Assembly: GCA_018806915.1 (NCBI GenBank)
Contig: JAGKQI010000087.1
Span: 434,001-498,000 of the forward strand
DNA from: Phytophthora colocasiae
Taxonomy: Eukaryota > Oomycota > Peronosporomycetes > Peronosporales > Peronosporaceae
Length of the DNA: 64,000 bases
Reading direction: 5' to 3'
Under the pieces are notes generated by a model. The model ran no database searches, was not told where the DNA came from, and saw only the letters and a program-made list of their open reading frames with translations. The translations under genes and the position numbers were made by a program. Positions 43,381 through 55,416 of the stretch are shown here, piece after piece (the first letter of the stretch is position 1; each line of letters opens with the position of its first letter).

Positions 43381-45562
43381 CATTACGGTGGCTAAGAACA
43401 ACAAAAAATTTACCGCTCGGTGCATTGATTACACCCATCACCACGCAACCCTTTGCCGTCCCGTAGCCACTTCACCAACCCCAACACGGTGCATGGGGCG
43501 CATTCGAGCCCCTAAGCTGAGTGCGTTGTGGTCCGTGACATTGGGCTATGTCTGGCAGCGCGGGTAAGCAAATGAGCCTACAGGTGAGCGGGACATCTAA
43601 ACCTAAGCACTGTTCGACAATTCAGTCTTACTCTTCTGATGGATTTTGTAAATACGATAAAAAAACTGCGTTGATGACCCGTGAAAAAAATAATCATGTT
43701 GAATGCACATGAATTGATAATTAACGCTACTGCATCTCGACCACCCTAACTAACAGCAATACCGTACTCTCAGTGCGACACAAGCAGGCTCACACCACGA
43801 TCGATCTCGGCTGCAACGTTTAACACTCAATTTAAAGACGACCAACCCGGTACGGTCTTGTACAACATCCTGGCAAGTAGAGGCTCACATCGTCGTCGTG
43901 GTGGTGTTTGAGGTGTGGGTGGAGGAGAGGGACGGGGGGCGAGGAGTCACCAGCTCACCGGTCAACACATTTGGTACGAATCCTTCAGCGAAATCAACAA
44001 CACGAATAGCCATTGTTGCAGCACGTGGTTGATATGGCACAACATGGCAAACAGTGCTTACCAGAGCAACTGGAGGAAAGCGTGCTGATAGCACGAAAAC
44101 AGTATAAGCCTTGTAGTCATCATCGAGATCTCGCCCTTGTTGCGTTTGAGGTTGCCACAGACTCATTCTAGATCAAGCAGCTCGTTTTCCGTGAGGAAGT
44201 ACCCGCAGCATCGCCGAAGAAATGCTCGATGGTTTGTTGCAAGCAGCGAGCATCATTCCACGAAGGTGGTACCGGCAGGTGGCTGCAGCCAATCGGCAGA
44301 ACCATTGCGCATGGTGATCGATGGCGAGTCGTGATCGTTGCCGCGGACAGCATGGCAGATAGCATGGTTCACTTTAATGTATAGCGTCTCGTCCGTTGTG
44401 GATGCCAATAGGTGGATAATTCTTCAGCAGTGTTGCGAGCATCATGTCGAAGAGCGTGGATCGACGTGGTGTACGGAGAGCAGGATCATAGCTCGACTGT
44501 GATCAGTTAGCTGGAGGAGGCGGGTGTTTTACGGCGGCTGGCAGTACTGCGACTCGTGTCGTGGGAGGGTTCGTGCAGATCCAGGAAAATTTGGAAATGA
44601 ACTGGGTTTGCATTTTGGCGCGTTTGAGATCGCTATCGCTGCATCTCACTTGACTGGGCCAAGATGAATGTGGGGTTGAAGCTACGAGCCAATCAGCGTG
44701 TCAGGATTTCGGAATGCATTCTGATTGGCTGACTCATTCAAAAGCGAAGACACTGGGCGAAAGCTTGGACGTTGAAGTCCACATTTCGCGCGCGAAGATC
44801 GTTTGGATTCTATGTTGAAGTCCAAGATCTCCCAGCCAATCCGAGTGCATTCCGAGATCCTGACACGCTGATTGGTGTAGTCAAGCGACGGTTCAGGATT
44901 TGTCTTGAGAACCTTTTCTGGTGACCTTTTTCTTTATTTTACTCAAAAGTGACTATTTATTGTGATTTGATAATCGCTATATCAGTCAGCAGAGACAAAG
45001 CTTGTGTCTATTACCATGGCATGGTAATGCTGGTAAAGCTTTGGTAATCTCTGGATTGACCACCAGGGTTATCGTTGTGGATCATAGACCGTCGCCACAT
45101 ACATTCTACATATGAGAAGTTTTGCAGATCCAGTTATTACAAGCGTGTGCTGTTCAAAGGACCAAATAGCATTGATTTAGTATACCCGAAAAACCTTGTC
45201 GGAACGAGATACTCGCGGAGATCGGTTCGAGCTAAACACCGTTGAGGTATTCATTTGGATACATTCGACGATCTCCTTGATATCGATTAGTTCACCAGAA
45301 TAGGTTTCTACTTTCGACATCGCTCTAGTTTTTTTCTCATGGCCCAATAAATCTTGTCAAACCCCGGACAGGAAAGTTGCTTCAGGCTCCCCTTTCACCA
45401 AAGGAATCACTCATTACTCGTAGATAGCTTATTGTTGCTCTGTTGGGTAACAATGTCGGCTTGTAACAAAAGGCTGACCAAGTTTCAGTTGCTACTGGTT
45501 TCGTGTACGGAGAAGGTTTTAATTGCATCTAAGGATGCAATATTCTAAATCACTGGTCGTGG
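43381..45562 (+). repeat. Left arm of a 2.18-kb inverted repeat (includes 1.6-kb repeat copy 2)
   Basis: 43381-44978 is copy 2 of the 1.6-kb repeat. The matching to the right arm continues through 44979-45562. The reverse complement is 46734-48916. Mismatches are few (for example AACCTTGTC here with an extra A relative to the other arm, near 45190). Confidence 0.85.
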
Positions 45563-46733
45563 CTAGCAGTTATGATCTTTGAGCTTTATGGCTTTCGTTT
45601 TATCGGAAGTGATGATATGTTCTACAATTGTTACAGGCGTTGGTAGTTTAAATAATGCTGACGACTTAGTGGCCACTTGCGGTGAATGACTATATCGCCG
45701 CTACATCAGACGAGTTTATCAATTTTGGCTTTTGTATCATCCTGGTAGGCACCGTAACCTACATAGGTAACGGGCCATGGCCATGGGATGATCCAAGGAA
45801 CGAGCCAGGTAGATAAAAAAAATATTGTGTTGTTGTGGTTTATCCCTTCATCGTGTAGGCCGTCAACAACGAGATCACTGTGATAAATATTAAATCCAAG
45901 TTCGCTGGTATTGCATACATCTGTTGAAGCCGACCTGGTTACCTCGTTTCATTGAATAGTTTGCCAGGTCACTCAAGTACAGCATCGCAGCGCTCAAACA
46001 AAATCCATCAACTCGGTTTAAATTCTTAGAAAAGTATTATGTTAAATCGGTTCTCAACAAGTTTTTTTGTCCCTTGAGCGTACGCTATTGGAGGTTTAAA
46101 CGTGAGTACGATCGCAAGGAATGACAACCACTGCAGTTTATCACTTGGTCCCACGGATCCTCCGATGGAGATGGAGCGGAGAATGTCCACGTTGACGTCC
46201 ATCATACATGTAGTTAGTGGTTTTGTTTTGGTTGCAGCGTTGCTGCGTTATGAGAGTCCGACGAGGTACTCATGCTGTTAGCGCCAAACTCTTGCAGTTC
46301 AAATGAAAACAAAACGTAGTAGTTGAAATAACGAGCAAAACTGATTGAAAACTTAAAGTGGCAACATTTCAGGCGATATGAAGTCCAACGCACACCAGGG
46401 CAGTGTACTTGCAGACTGGAGGTCTGTTATTTACAGAATAGTTCCTTCGGAAGCAGAATTCGTAAGTTTCACAAAAGCCATGTTAACGAGACCACTTCTT
46501 GGATTGTCCGTTTACGTTGAGGATGCTTCAACTACAGCCCAAAAGACTTCAGACGATCACAACTTGAAACATACATAAACAACCATGAACAAGGTAAAGA
46601 ATCGCGATTACGCTGAAAGTTGTCTGTCAAAGTGACGACTACCTATTTCGGCTTACGTTGCTTAGCCCTGCGCCGTTATTGATATCTCCGGTATGTTCCT
46701 GGTTAAACGCTCATGTGTGTCCCCTGCATTCCA
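45563..46733. other. Spacer (loop) of the large inverted repeat
   Basis: About 1.17 kb of single-copy AT-rich DNA between the two arms. The plus-strand frame 46378-46578 has no recognisable features. I see no gene here. Confidence 0.5.
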
Positions 46734-48916
46734 CGACCAGTGATTTAGAATATTGCATCCTTAGATGCAATTAAAAACCTTCTCCGTACACGAAACCAGT
46801 AGCAACTGAAACTTGGTCAGCCTTTTGTTACAAGCCGACATTGTTACCCAACAGATCAACAATAAGCTATCTACGAGTAATGAGTGATTCCTTTGGTGAA
46901 AGGGGAGCCTGAAGCAACTTTCCTGTCCGGGGTTTGACAAGATTTATTGGGCCATGCAGAAAAAAAAACTAGAGCGATGTCGAAAGTAGAAACCTATTCT
47001 GGTGAACTAATCGATATCAAGGAGATCGTCGAATGTATCCAAATGAATACCTCAACGGTGTTTAGCTCGAACCGATCTCCGCGAGTATCTCGTTCCGACA
47101 AGGTTTTCGGGTATACTAAATCAATGCTATTTGGTCCTTTGAACAGCACACGCTTGTAATAACTGGATCTGCAAAACTTCTCATATGTAGAATGTATGTG
47201 GCGACGGTCTATGATCCACAACGATAACCCTGGTGGTCAATCCAGAGATTACCAAAGCTTTACCAGCATTACCATGCCATTGTAATAGACACAAGCTTTG
47301 TCTCTGCTGACTGATATAGCGATTATCAAATCACAATAAATAGTCACTTTTGAGTAAAATAAAGAAAAGGTCACCAGAAAAGGTTCTCAAGACAAATCCT
47401 GAACCGTCGCTTGACTACACCAATCAGCGTGTCAGGATCTCGGAATGCACTCGGATTGGCTGGGAGATCTTGGACTTCAACATAGAATCCAAACGATCTT
47501 CGCGCGCGAAATGTGGACTTCAACGTCCAAGCTTTCGCCCAGTGTCTTCGCTTTTGAATGAGTCAGCCAATCAGAATGCATTCCGAAATCCTGACACGCT
47601 GATTGGCTCGTAGCTTCAACCCCACATTCATCTTGGCCCAGTCAAGTGAGATGCAGCGATAGCGATCTCAAACGCGCCAAAATGCAAACCCAGTTCATTT
47701 CCAAATTTTCCTGGATCTGCACGGACCCTCCCCACGACACGAGTCGCAGTACTGCCAGCCGCCGTAAAACACCCGCCTCCTCCAGCTAACTGATCACAGT
47801 CGAGCTATGATCCTGCTCTCCGTACACCACGTCGATCCACGCTCTTCGACATGATGCTCGCAACACTGCTGAAGAATTATCCACCTATTGGCATCCACAA
47901 CGGACGAGACGCTATACACCAAAGTGAACCATGCTATCTGCCATGCTGTCCGCGGCAACGATCACGACTCGCCATCGATCGCCATGCGCAATGGTTCTGC
48001 CGATTGGCTGCAGCCACCTGCCGGTACCACCTTCGTGGAATGATGCTCGCTGCTTGCAACAAACCATCGAGCATTTCTTCGGCGATGCTGCGGGTACTTC
48101 CTCACGGAAAACGAGCTGCTTGATCTAGAATGAGTCTGTGGGCAACCTCAAACGCAACAAGGGCGAGATCTCGATGATGACTACAAGGCTTATACTGTTT
48201 TCGTGCTATCAGCACGCTTTCCTCCAGTTGCTCTGGTAAGCACTGTTTGCCATGTTGTGCCATATCAACCACGTGCTGCAACAATGGCTATTCGTGTTGT
48301 TGATTTCGCTGAAGGATTCGTACCAAATGTGTTGACCGGTGAGCTGGTGACTCCTCGCCCCCCGTCCCTCTCCTCCACCCACACCTCAAACACCACCACC
48401 ACGACGATGTGAGCCTCTACTTGCCAGGATGTTGTACAAGACCGTACCGGGTTGGTCGTCTTTAAATTGAGTGTTAAACGTTGCAGCCGAGATCGATCGT
48501 GGTGTGAGCCTGCTTGTGTCGCACTGAGAGTACGGTATTGCTGTTAGTTAGGGTGGTCGAGATGCAGTAGCGTTAATTATCAATTCATGTGCATTCAACA
48601 TGATTATTTTTTTCACGGGTCATCAACGCAGTTTTTTTATCGTATTTACAAAATCCATCAGAAGAGTAAGACTGAATTGTCGAACAGTGCTTAGGTTTAG
48701 ATGTCCCGCTCACCTGTAGGCTCATTTGCTTACCCGCGCTGCCAGACATAGCCCAATGTCACGGACCACAACGCACTCAGCTTAGGGGCTCGAATGCGCC
48801 CCATGCACCGTGTTGGGGTTGGTGAAGTGGCTACGGGACGGCAAAGGGTTGCGTGGTGATGGGTGTAATCAATGCACCGAGCGGTAAATTTTTTGTTGTT
48901 CTTAGCCACCGTAATG
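46734..48916 (-). repeat. Right arm of the 2.18-kb inverted repeat (includes 1.6-kb repeat copy 3)
   Basis: The reverse complement of 43381-45562. 47318-48916 is copy 3 of the 1.6-kb repeat. Beyond 48916 it continues to match the inverse of 38357-38850 (piggyBac 3' end), which the left arm does not, so copy 3 came from a piggyBac-linked source. Confidence 0.85.
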
Positions 48917-49569
48917 TCACTAAGGTGGCTAAAACATTGTGATACTTCTGATTCTTCTTACCATTTATACTGGATATAACCAGAAGTACTGTGCACGACT
49001 ACATTGATGATGAAAAGCATCCGTAATGGTGGCCGCTAGATGGCGTAACTCGTAGGTGAGATGACGAAAATCTTGATACTGGAGCAAACTTGACCCACTT
49101 GACATCTAAACAAACACATCAATGATGGCCAACTATTTCCCAGTCAACCCACTATAAATTTTGTCAGTATACATTTTAGTGGGATAATAATTGTGCCACG
49201 ACAAAATAAAAACAAATGATTGCTTCTGGACCAATAGTCTTGAATTAAGTATACAATGTAAACACAGCACTAATAATGGGTGCACTTCAGCTCTGTTCGC
49301 CAATACTTCCGAAACAACGATCCAGGGACCTGGCCGCACAAGACTTTTCTTTCCGCAGCTTTCTCTCCGCAACTATCAGAGGTTCTTTGAGCTTGTACAA
49401 GGTTGAAACTAATCGTAGGTTTCCTTTGCCAGAAAACAGCGAGAGAAAACCGGGCACGAATTTGATCTAGACGATTTATCTCGTAGTTCAACGATGACAT
49501 GGTGGTGGTCTTTTTTGTCCAGAGGATATGACGGAATGCACTACTAAATCGTTTGCTACCTACGATCAC
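48917..49569 (-). pseudogene. piggyBac transposase fragment with internal deletion
   Basis: On the minus strand this repeats the C-terminal end of the gene at 35283-38480. The segment NRLDQIRARFS (matching about 37756-37785) is joined directly to VFWQRKPTISFN (matching from about 38328 in another frame), so roughly 540 bp including the Cys-rich zinc region is missing. The sequence upstream of the junction differs from the nearby copy (TTTMSSLNYEI), so it derives from a different family member. Confidence 0.7.
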
Positions 49570-50757
49570 TCTGCGCGCTTCAATACGCTACTGCCATTGC
49601 TCGTGTCAAGTTCCTTTTTCTTGGACCTTTTGCGCGGGACCTTGGTTACGCGTTCCACACGACGGATGAAGTTGCAACGCCGTAGCCACACCAAGTTGGA
49701 TAGTGGTTCTTCGTAAAACTCATCATCTTCTCCGCCTTCGTACCATCGATCAAAGATGCGCCGCTCCTCAGTGGCTTTGCCCACTTGCAACACAAAGCAA
49801 TGTTTCAGTCCTTTCCTGCATGTAGCACCTACCACGTAGACACCAGGGAGAAGCGGATACTTGGCGACATCTTCGATGCTATTGAGTGAGTGCTTGACTT
49901 TGTTTTGTCTGAAAACATTGCACGCTAACGAGGCCCGATTTTCCCGTAAGAACTCCAAAAACTTCTTTATACCCTCACTTGAAATGCCTTCTTTACCATT
50001 GTCCCCATCATCATTATGGTCTTGAAACGTTTTTATTTGCTCCAAAGTGACAAGATCCAGCTCACCTTTCACGTGACATGCAATTCGAATTGCACGGAAG
50101 AAACACTGATTGTCTTCCGAAGCTGTGTACGTTGAAGGGAAACGCTGGTTAAACTGAGTATAAGTCAACTCCGCGAAGTGGTCTTTCCACTTGTCGATCC
50201 TTAGCATTTCCTTTCCAAAGCCGTCTTCCAACAACGATCTGGCCCAAACCCATGTTGCACAATATCGATGTCTATCATCACACCACTGAACTAGATAAGC
50301 TTCGTTAGGCCTACCGTAGTTAGTCCGGTCGAGTATAGCATAAACCTCCCAAGCCTTATTGAGGTCCCAAACGACACCAGCCTTCGCAATGTTTTGAGCC
50401 TTCGTAACTGGGTGGAAGCGCGGTGGCTTTGGAAGTGGGTTTGGCTTTGCTTGTGGAGTTCTACGGCATGTATCGGGCTCACTATCTTCTGACTCACTGT
50501 CGGCCTCGTCCACCTGTAAACGCCGGCGGGGTGAAAAGGTGCATCATCGTCTTCAACTGCATCAATCCGTCCAGTACTACGAACTACGTCGATTGAAAGA
50601 CCACAGCTTGCAATCTCCTGCTCTTCGGTGGTTTCTTCTGACTCCAGTCCCGCCGTGTTCACGAGGTCTATGGCCGGATTTGTATTGCTTCGGATATTCA
50701 AGAACGAATGTCGAGACTGGATAGTGCTTGATTTTTGCCGTTGTGGTTTTTCATCCT
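49566..50757 (-). CDS. Chromodomain and OTU-like protease protein, probably transposon-borne
   Basis: The main part is 50513-49566 (315 residues). A chromo-like domain comes first (AWEVYAILDRTNYGRPNEAYLVQW, WVWARSLLEDGF), then an OTU-type cysteine-protease-like domain with EDNQCFFRAI holding the candidate Asp and catalytic Cys, and GLKHCFVLQV with the candidate His. The C-terminus is basic (KVPRKRSKKKE). Further codons from 50757 (DEKPQRQKSS ... LNIRSNTNPAI, acidic SEETTEEQE) sit in another frame, reached across 50514-50520, where TTTACAG could be a splice acceptor; a matching donor is unclear, so this could be a frameshift. A second TTTACAG at 50758 suggests another upstream exon not found. 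This module pair occurs in oomycete retroelement-like proteins, and repeat DNA flanks it here. Confidence 0.6.
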
Positions 50758-51672
50758 GTAAACTATACCCACATTGACATTACCATGCTTTACATTGCCA
50801 TCCCGCAGCCGCTTCACTGACCCCGAAACGTTGCGGAGGGCGCATGTGAGCCCCGAAGCTGAAGGCCTTGGGGTCAGCAACATTGGGCTGCGTCCGACCA
50901 CGCAGGTTTTGAAGTGAGGAAGTTGAAAGAAGAACCGAACCGTTAACAGCATTGGACAATGATTACATGGTGGGTGAGTGGAGAAAGAGAAGAAATATCT
51001 GCTGGCAAGTAGGTGAGGAAGTTGAAAGAAGAAGTGCAGTGCGTTGGACAATGGTTAAATGGTGGGTGAGTGGAGAAAGAGAAGAAATACCTGCTGGTAA
51101 GTAGATACGTCTTTCGCACTTCGTCGAGTCGGATGCAGTCTTTGGTGATACAAGTGGAGCTCGTAAAGATAGTGTTCTGTAGTGAGTACTCCGATGACAT
51201 GGTGATGACATAATGAGCTGCAAACACTTGCATGTATAACCAGAAGCTCCGGGTTCTCAACACGTTGAACGCTACAGTCATCACATTGACTCAGTTCCCC
51301 AGAAAGATGCAATCCAGATGCACCCAGATGCACCCAGGATTCACACAAGAAAAGGTTTCGAGTCATCAACAAACCTCCGATGAACGCCAGACGCCATATA
51401 GCAAGAGCGATTGTCTTCGGCCACGAATCTACGCCTACCCAGTTCGCCTCAATAGCTGGAACAGCATTCGAGTCCATTGTCAAGCAGGAACTCGCCATCA
51501 GTCTCAAACATGAGAAGTTGCCACATCGCTCGACTCTGCATCAATCTTCAAATGAGCTGAAAGCGCTCTCCAAAGTCCAGTGGTGGGTCGAAAGGCGCTG
51601 TATATGGCTGGTGTTGTCGATTACTGGCCACGTTGGAGAAGGCGAACACTGGGACAGTCTGGGCCGTTGGAT
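50758..51672. other. Repeat-bearing intergenic region
   Basis: 50790-50885 is a diverged copy of part of the 1.6-kb repeat (GAGCCCCGAAGCTGA..., compare 38967). A tandem duplication follows at 50912-51105. The plus-strand frame 51380-51682 has no recognisable domain. No gene is supported. Confidence 0.5.
50912..51105. repeat. Tandem duplication of about 95 bp
   Basis: Two adjacent units, each running from GTGAGGAAGTTGAAAGAAGA to CTGCTGG(C/T)AAGTAG. Both contain GGTGGGTGAGTGGAGAAAGA. Confidence 0.8.
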
Positions 51673-52093
51673 CTACGTGTAACAGCAAATGAAGCCCAGT
51701 AGCGGTATCACGGAGCAACCAGCTAGCACCAATAGTACCTGGTTCAAGTCCAACGACCAAGAGAAGCTGCCTCCATACGATGGTCCGTTCAACGTTCCAC
51801 CTACGAATAAGTCCATAATGATCGCCCCAGTCATTCTCGCAGCGTTAATGGACACTTGAGTATCTCCTCTCGTCGTCAGTGGATCCCTCTGAGCAATTTC
51901 AAGCATCCGCTGCGACAGTCGACAAGAAGTATCCGATCGTTCCGACCGTCATAACAACAAATAACTCCTGCTGATTCGGTCCTGCAATCGGCATGTCGGA
52001 TGCTCCCAGATACAATAAAGGCGCGAAACAGAGCAGCAGCAACTGCGTTACGTTTCCTGGTTTAGCTGTTTCCGATTGTAGAGATCGCTCCAC
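51673..52093 (-). pseudogene. Folate-biopterin transporter (FBT) remnant, inverted part
   Basis: Minus-strand frames give two hydrophobic blocks: LLLLCFAPLLYLGASDM ... FVVMTVGTIGYFLSTVAADA, then after a one-base shift near 51900, LEIAQRDPLTTRGDTQVSIN and LDLNQVLLVLAGCSVIPLLG. The R(D/E)P.(T)TRG.(T/I)Q motif after a transmembrane segment is characteristic of oomycete FBT-family membrane carriers. The frame is broken and no 5' or 3' end is attached on this strand. Confidence 0.65.
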
Positions 52094-52320
52094 GTGGAAT
52101 TGAGGGCACTACGTACGGATTGGTGATCACTTTTCGAAACATGGCAATTCCACTGGGAACGACAGCGAACAAGGCGATTAACTCGTACTTCTCGGTTTCA
52201 GACGAAAACTTACATCAAGATTCCGACCCCGTATGGCTGCAAGTAGCTTATACGTATCTCATTGCGTGGGCTTTTCAGTTCCTGAGTATGGCGTTCATTG
52301 GACTGTTTCCTCGACAATAA
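52094..52320 (+). pseudogene. FBT transporter remnant, 3' end in opposite orientation
   Basis: Plus-strand coding (YGLVITFRNMAIPLG, NKAINSYFSVSDE, QVAYTYLIAWAFQFLS) that matches the C-terminal part of the same FBT family and ends in a natural stop after PRQ. It abuts the minus-strand block head to head near 52093, so one ancestral gene was inverted internally. Confidence 0.65.
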
Positions 52321-52722
52321 CTGGAAGTAGAACAACTCCGTTACTATGAAGTTACAGTACCTCAGGGATTTCAAAATACCACCCAGACATGGCGTAGGTC
52401 TCACATGTGTAGTTCATGTAGCTGATAATGAAAACATCTTTCGCACTCCTTCGGTTTTATGATAGCAACTTCCAACGAATGTCACCATGATCTTCTTATC
52501 TTTGTCGATAAAGTGTTATTTGTTAGCATTCAATCCCAGTCAAAACGTCGTCAAGGAGCAACTTATCAAAGTACGTCACCATGTTCTTCTTGTCTTGTTC
52601 AAGAGATTCTTGCAGCAAGTTGTGAAATTTAGCGACTGTTGGATCCGTGTTGAAAGAAATGTTGAACTGCATAGGCACTTGTTGTACACAAACCTCAGCT
52701 GGAAGGAGCGCTGTCGAGCCTG
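52321..52722. other. Intergenic between FBT remnant and GH72 gene
   Basis: No gene seen. An imperfect internal repeat occurs (CAACTTATCAAAGTACGTCACCATGTTCTTCTTG near 52560 resembles AACGAATGTCACCATGATCTTCTTA near 52475). Confidence 0.5.
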
Positions 52723-54163
52723 TCTATGCAGTTGAAGTGCTGCTATCCGAAGAGTTGAGGGCTGAAGCAGCGCTGCTTTCGCTGTTAGTTGGACGAATTT
52801 TGTCTCCAACCTTCGTCTTTGAAGCAACATGATCGTACGCGTTGGCTTTCTTGCCCTTGCACACTGGTTGCGCCACCGAGCACTCCAAAACAGGCACTAC
52901 ACACGATAGTATTGTGACAATTGGTTAGATGCATTTCATACCAGCAATTTCATAATGGTTTTGTAAGTTTACCTTCGGGGGTTGTCGGCAGCTCGATCGA
53001 CATGTTCTTAGGACAGCTCAGGATCGCATCTCGCGATGGACTGTAGCTGGAGTGCTCTAGAGTTGAGTTCTTGGTAGTCGAGTACGCTTTCTTGAGGTTG
53101 TCGAACTCTGGATATGGCGTGAACACGCACTCAATCTTGATATTGTCACAGTCGTCCGGCAGGAAGTAGCCAACACCATATTTGCCAGCATCCGCCGTCT
53201 TCGTTAGAGCTATTGAGAATATTGTTAGCACAGGAAATCATTGTTCACTACAATACTTGCAACAGAATACCTGCACTATCCAGCAAATTCGCCACCTCAG
53301 TGGAAAACTCAAAAACATTTCCACCCACAATTTCGTCCGTCATGTCCTTCTCTTCGTTCATCCACTTCGCCTGAACACAGAGAGCGTGTCAATTATCCGA
53401 TAGAATACAGTAGAAACTCTAACTTACGTCGTAGAACGAACGCTGGCTTTCGTAACCCTCAATAGTATTCTTGCCCTTGTTGCATCCAAACTCTCCGAAC
53501 ATCAAAGGACGAGCGTAACCAACTTCCTTGTACTCCGACATGAGTTTCTTCAAGCCTGCAGACTGCGAGTATTCCAGGTGAGTAGCAGGATCGCACTCAA
53601 CGTAAGGGTTAAATCCCATCCACTCGGCTCTAGAGTTCTCATCATCGTCCACTGCACAGTCATAGTACGAGATCCACTGCTCTCGAGGTGGAATATCTGC
53701 GATATCCAGTCCAATCGGAACTTGGCGGACTGATCCCGAACAACTCGCAGCGTAACTTCTCATATCTCGCAGAAAAGCCTTGACACACGGAGCAGTTGTG
53801 GTGCCGTCAGCTCCGTTTTTCACCTGCAAATTGTTTTCATTGCCAAAACTGAAACCCAAAGTGTTATCGTACACTGCAAAAGCGTTGTAAACCATTTGCC
53901 CTCGAGTGAAAAGATCATCCGGGTAGCACTTGGGCGGTTTATAGTCCAGGATGGAACAATTCTCGCATCTGAAAAAGCAACGATCATCACAGTTAAACAC
54001 TTTTCAAGCACAATATTATCCTAAAGTGGAACACTTACGGAGCTGGAATACCAACAAGAACGTAGATACCGGCATTCGAGCAAGCACACATGAATTTATC
54101 ACGAGATACACTGGGATCGATCGAGTACAGTCGAATTGTGTTGACGCTTAGATTCTTCATGAC
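52723..54163 (-). CDS. GH72 beta-1,3-glucanosyltransferase, 5' truncated
   Basis: Five exons remain: 54163-54039, 53968-53428, 53370-53271, 53209-52973 and 52896-52723, all with GT-AG introns of 57-73 nt that keep the frame. GH72 enzymes (yeast Gas family) cut and rejoin beta-1,3-glucan in the cell wall and are usually GPI-anchored. Visible landmarks are [13 protein letters not shown], the acid/base glutamate in GFSFGNENN, the nucleophile glutamate in [12 protein letters not shown], and the downstream [12 protein letters not shown]ys-containing region. The end is Ser/Thr-rich with no hydrophobic GPI tail. The signal peptide and the first catalytic strands are absent: upstream of the first retained exon, which has a good CAACAG acceptor, lies an unrelated M96 remnant. 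Probably a pseudogene although the remaining exons are intact. Confidence 0.8.
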
Positions 54164-54714
54164 CTGTTGGTGTTGGTCGCAAAATCACCCATGCCGTTTC
54201 CTCCGCAATCAGACCACTGAAAGCTCCTTCACCCTCATATTTTCCAGACGAGAATCAGCCGATCCTTCTCCTTGTAGAAGCGAAAGAAAATTCTCTGCAC
54301 TAATTGTCCGACATTCAGCGACCAAAGAACTTGCGATTTGATGAAAACGTCTTCGTCTGGTGCTATCTCGTAGCCTTTGAATGCAGGCTCTTCCTGCTTG
54401 TGATTGACAACCCACAAGGCCTCGCATGATAGGTCAAAGCTGTAGGATAGCGCTACCTTGTTCGGATGGAGGAAAAAAGCTACTTCTCCCTCGTATTGGC
54501 GCCGCCGAATCGAGTTGTATGTCGTTACTGGTATACTCTGCATGTTGTAGTCGTTCAAGACTCGGTCTACGCGAGCATAGCAGCTTCCTAGCTGCTGCAA
54601 GTACGTCATATAGAGCGCACACGTCATTAACTCCTTGGTCGAGGTGTCAACGAAGCATGGGGCGTCTCCAGCAACCCGCCGGACACTATCTTTAAATCGA
54701 ACAAAATCAAACAA
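54164..54714 (-). pseudogene. M96 mating-specific-like protein fragment
   Basis: The minus-strand frame from ATG 54714 gives 159 residues, ending ...VQRIFFRFYKEKDRLILVWKI at 54235. A one-base shift there continues into EGEGAFSGLIAEETAWVILRP, the usual continuation in oomycete M96-type proteins (START-like region, 'RR...R.V.VWRS..EGEGAF.G...DE..W...RP'). It then meets the GH72 exon at about 54163. The N-terminal basic/coiled region of M96 proteins is missing. The M96 name comes from mating-induced transcripts; function is unknown. Confidence 0.6.
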
Positions 54715-55416
54715 AAATAGTATTTTTGCACTGGATCAAATATCTTGAGTTCACTAAGATTTAACAATAACAATGTAACCAACGACAGCACTGACATGTA
54801 TGTATGTACGTGAACTTTCGTCTTGTCACCTGAGTGACAGCACTGACAGCATAATGGTATTGAATTGGTTCGGATTAATCTCGCGATACTGCGGTAACTG
54901 CACTGCATAAAGTGACCCAGACCGCCATCTCATGTCTCTCTCATCTTTTGTTCAGCTCCTTCACATGACATAACAGCGTCGTGATCATGTTTATTTAGAG
55001 CCACGTTCTGAAGTCGAGACTTGAACGCTGTCGACCATGTCGAAAAGGTGCTCCAGCTTGTCGTGACGGACCCAGCAGCTTTCGTCAGGAAGGCAATCCT
55101 GTTATAGATTGACCACCAGGGGTGCATTGAATGAATTCAGTACATAGTCGTACTACGAGCGAACACACTTCAAGGACTGGCTTTTGAGAGATCTCGTGTC
55201 GCTGCTAACTTCAACCTGAGCATCCCCCGAATCAGTCATTTATTGGTTAGTTTCAACAGATTCTGGAGGGATTGATCGCTTTAAATATAAAATACGCCTA
55301 CCCCTTCATTTTCCTCTGCCATCTAATTGGATGATATTATAGTGCCAAAACAAGATATGCATGTACCAAAACACGGTAGAGTTTACGCGACCCTTCGACT
55401 CGATGGTAGCATTTTG
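54715..55416. other. Intergenic, no gene seen
   Basis: Short AT-rich frames only. Nothing recognisable lies between the M96 fragment and the first RXLR-type locus. Confidence 0.5.
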
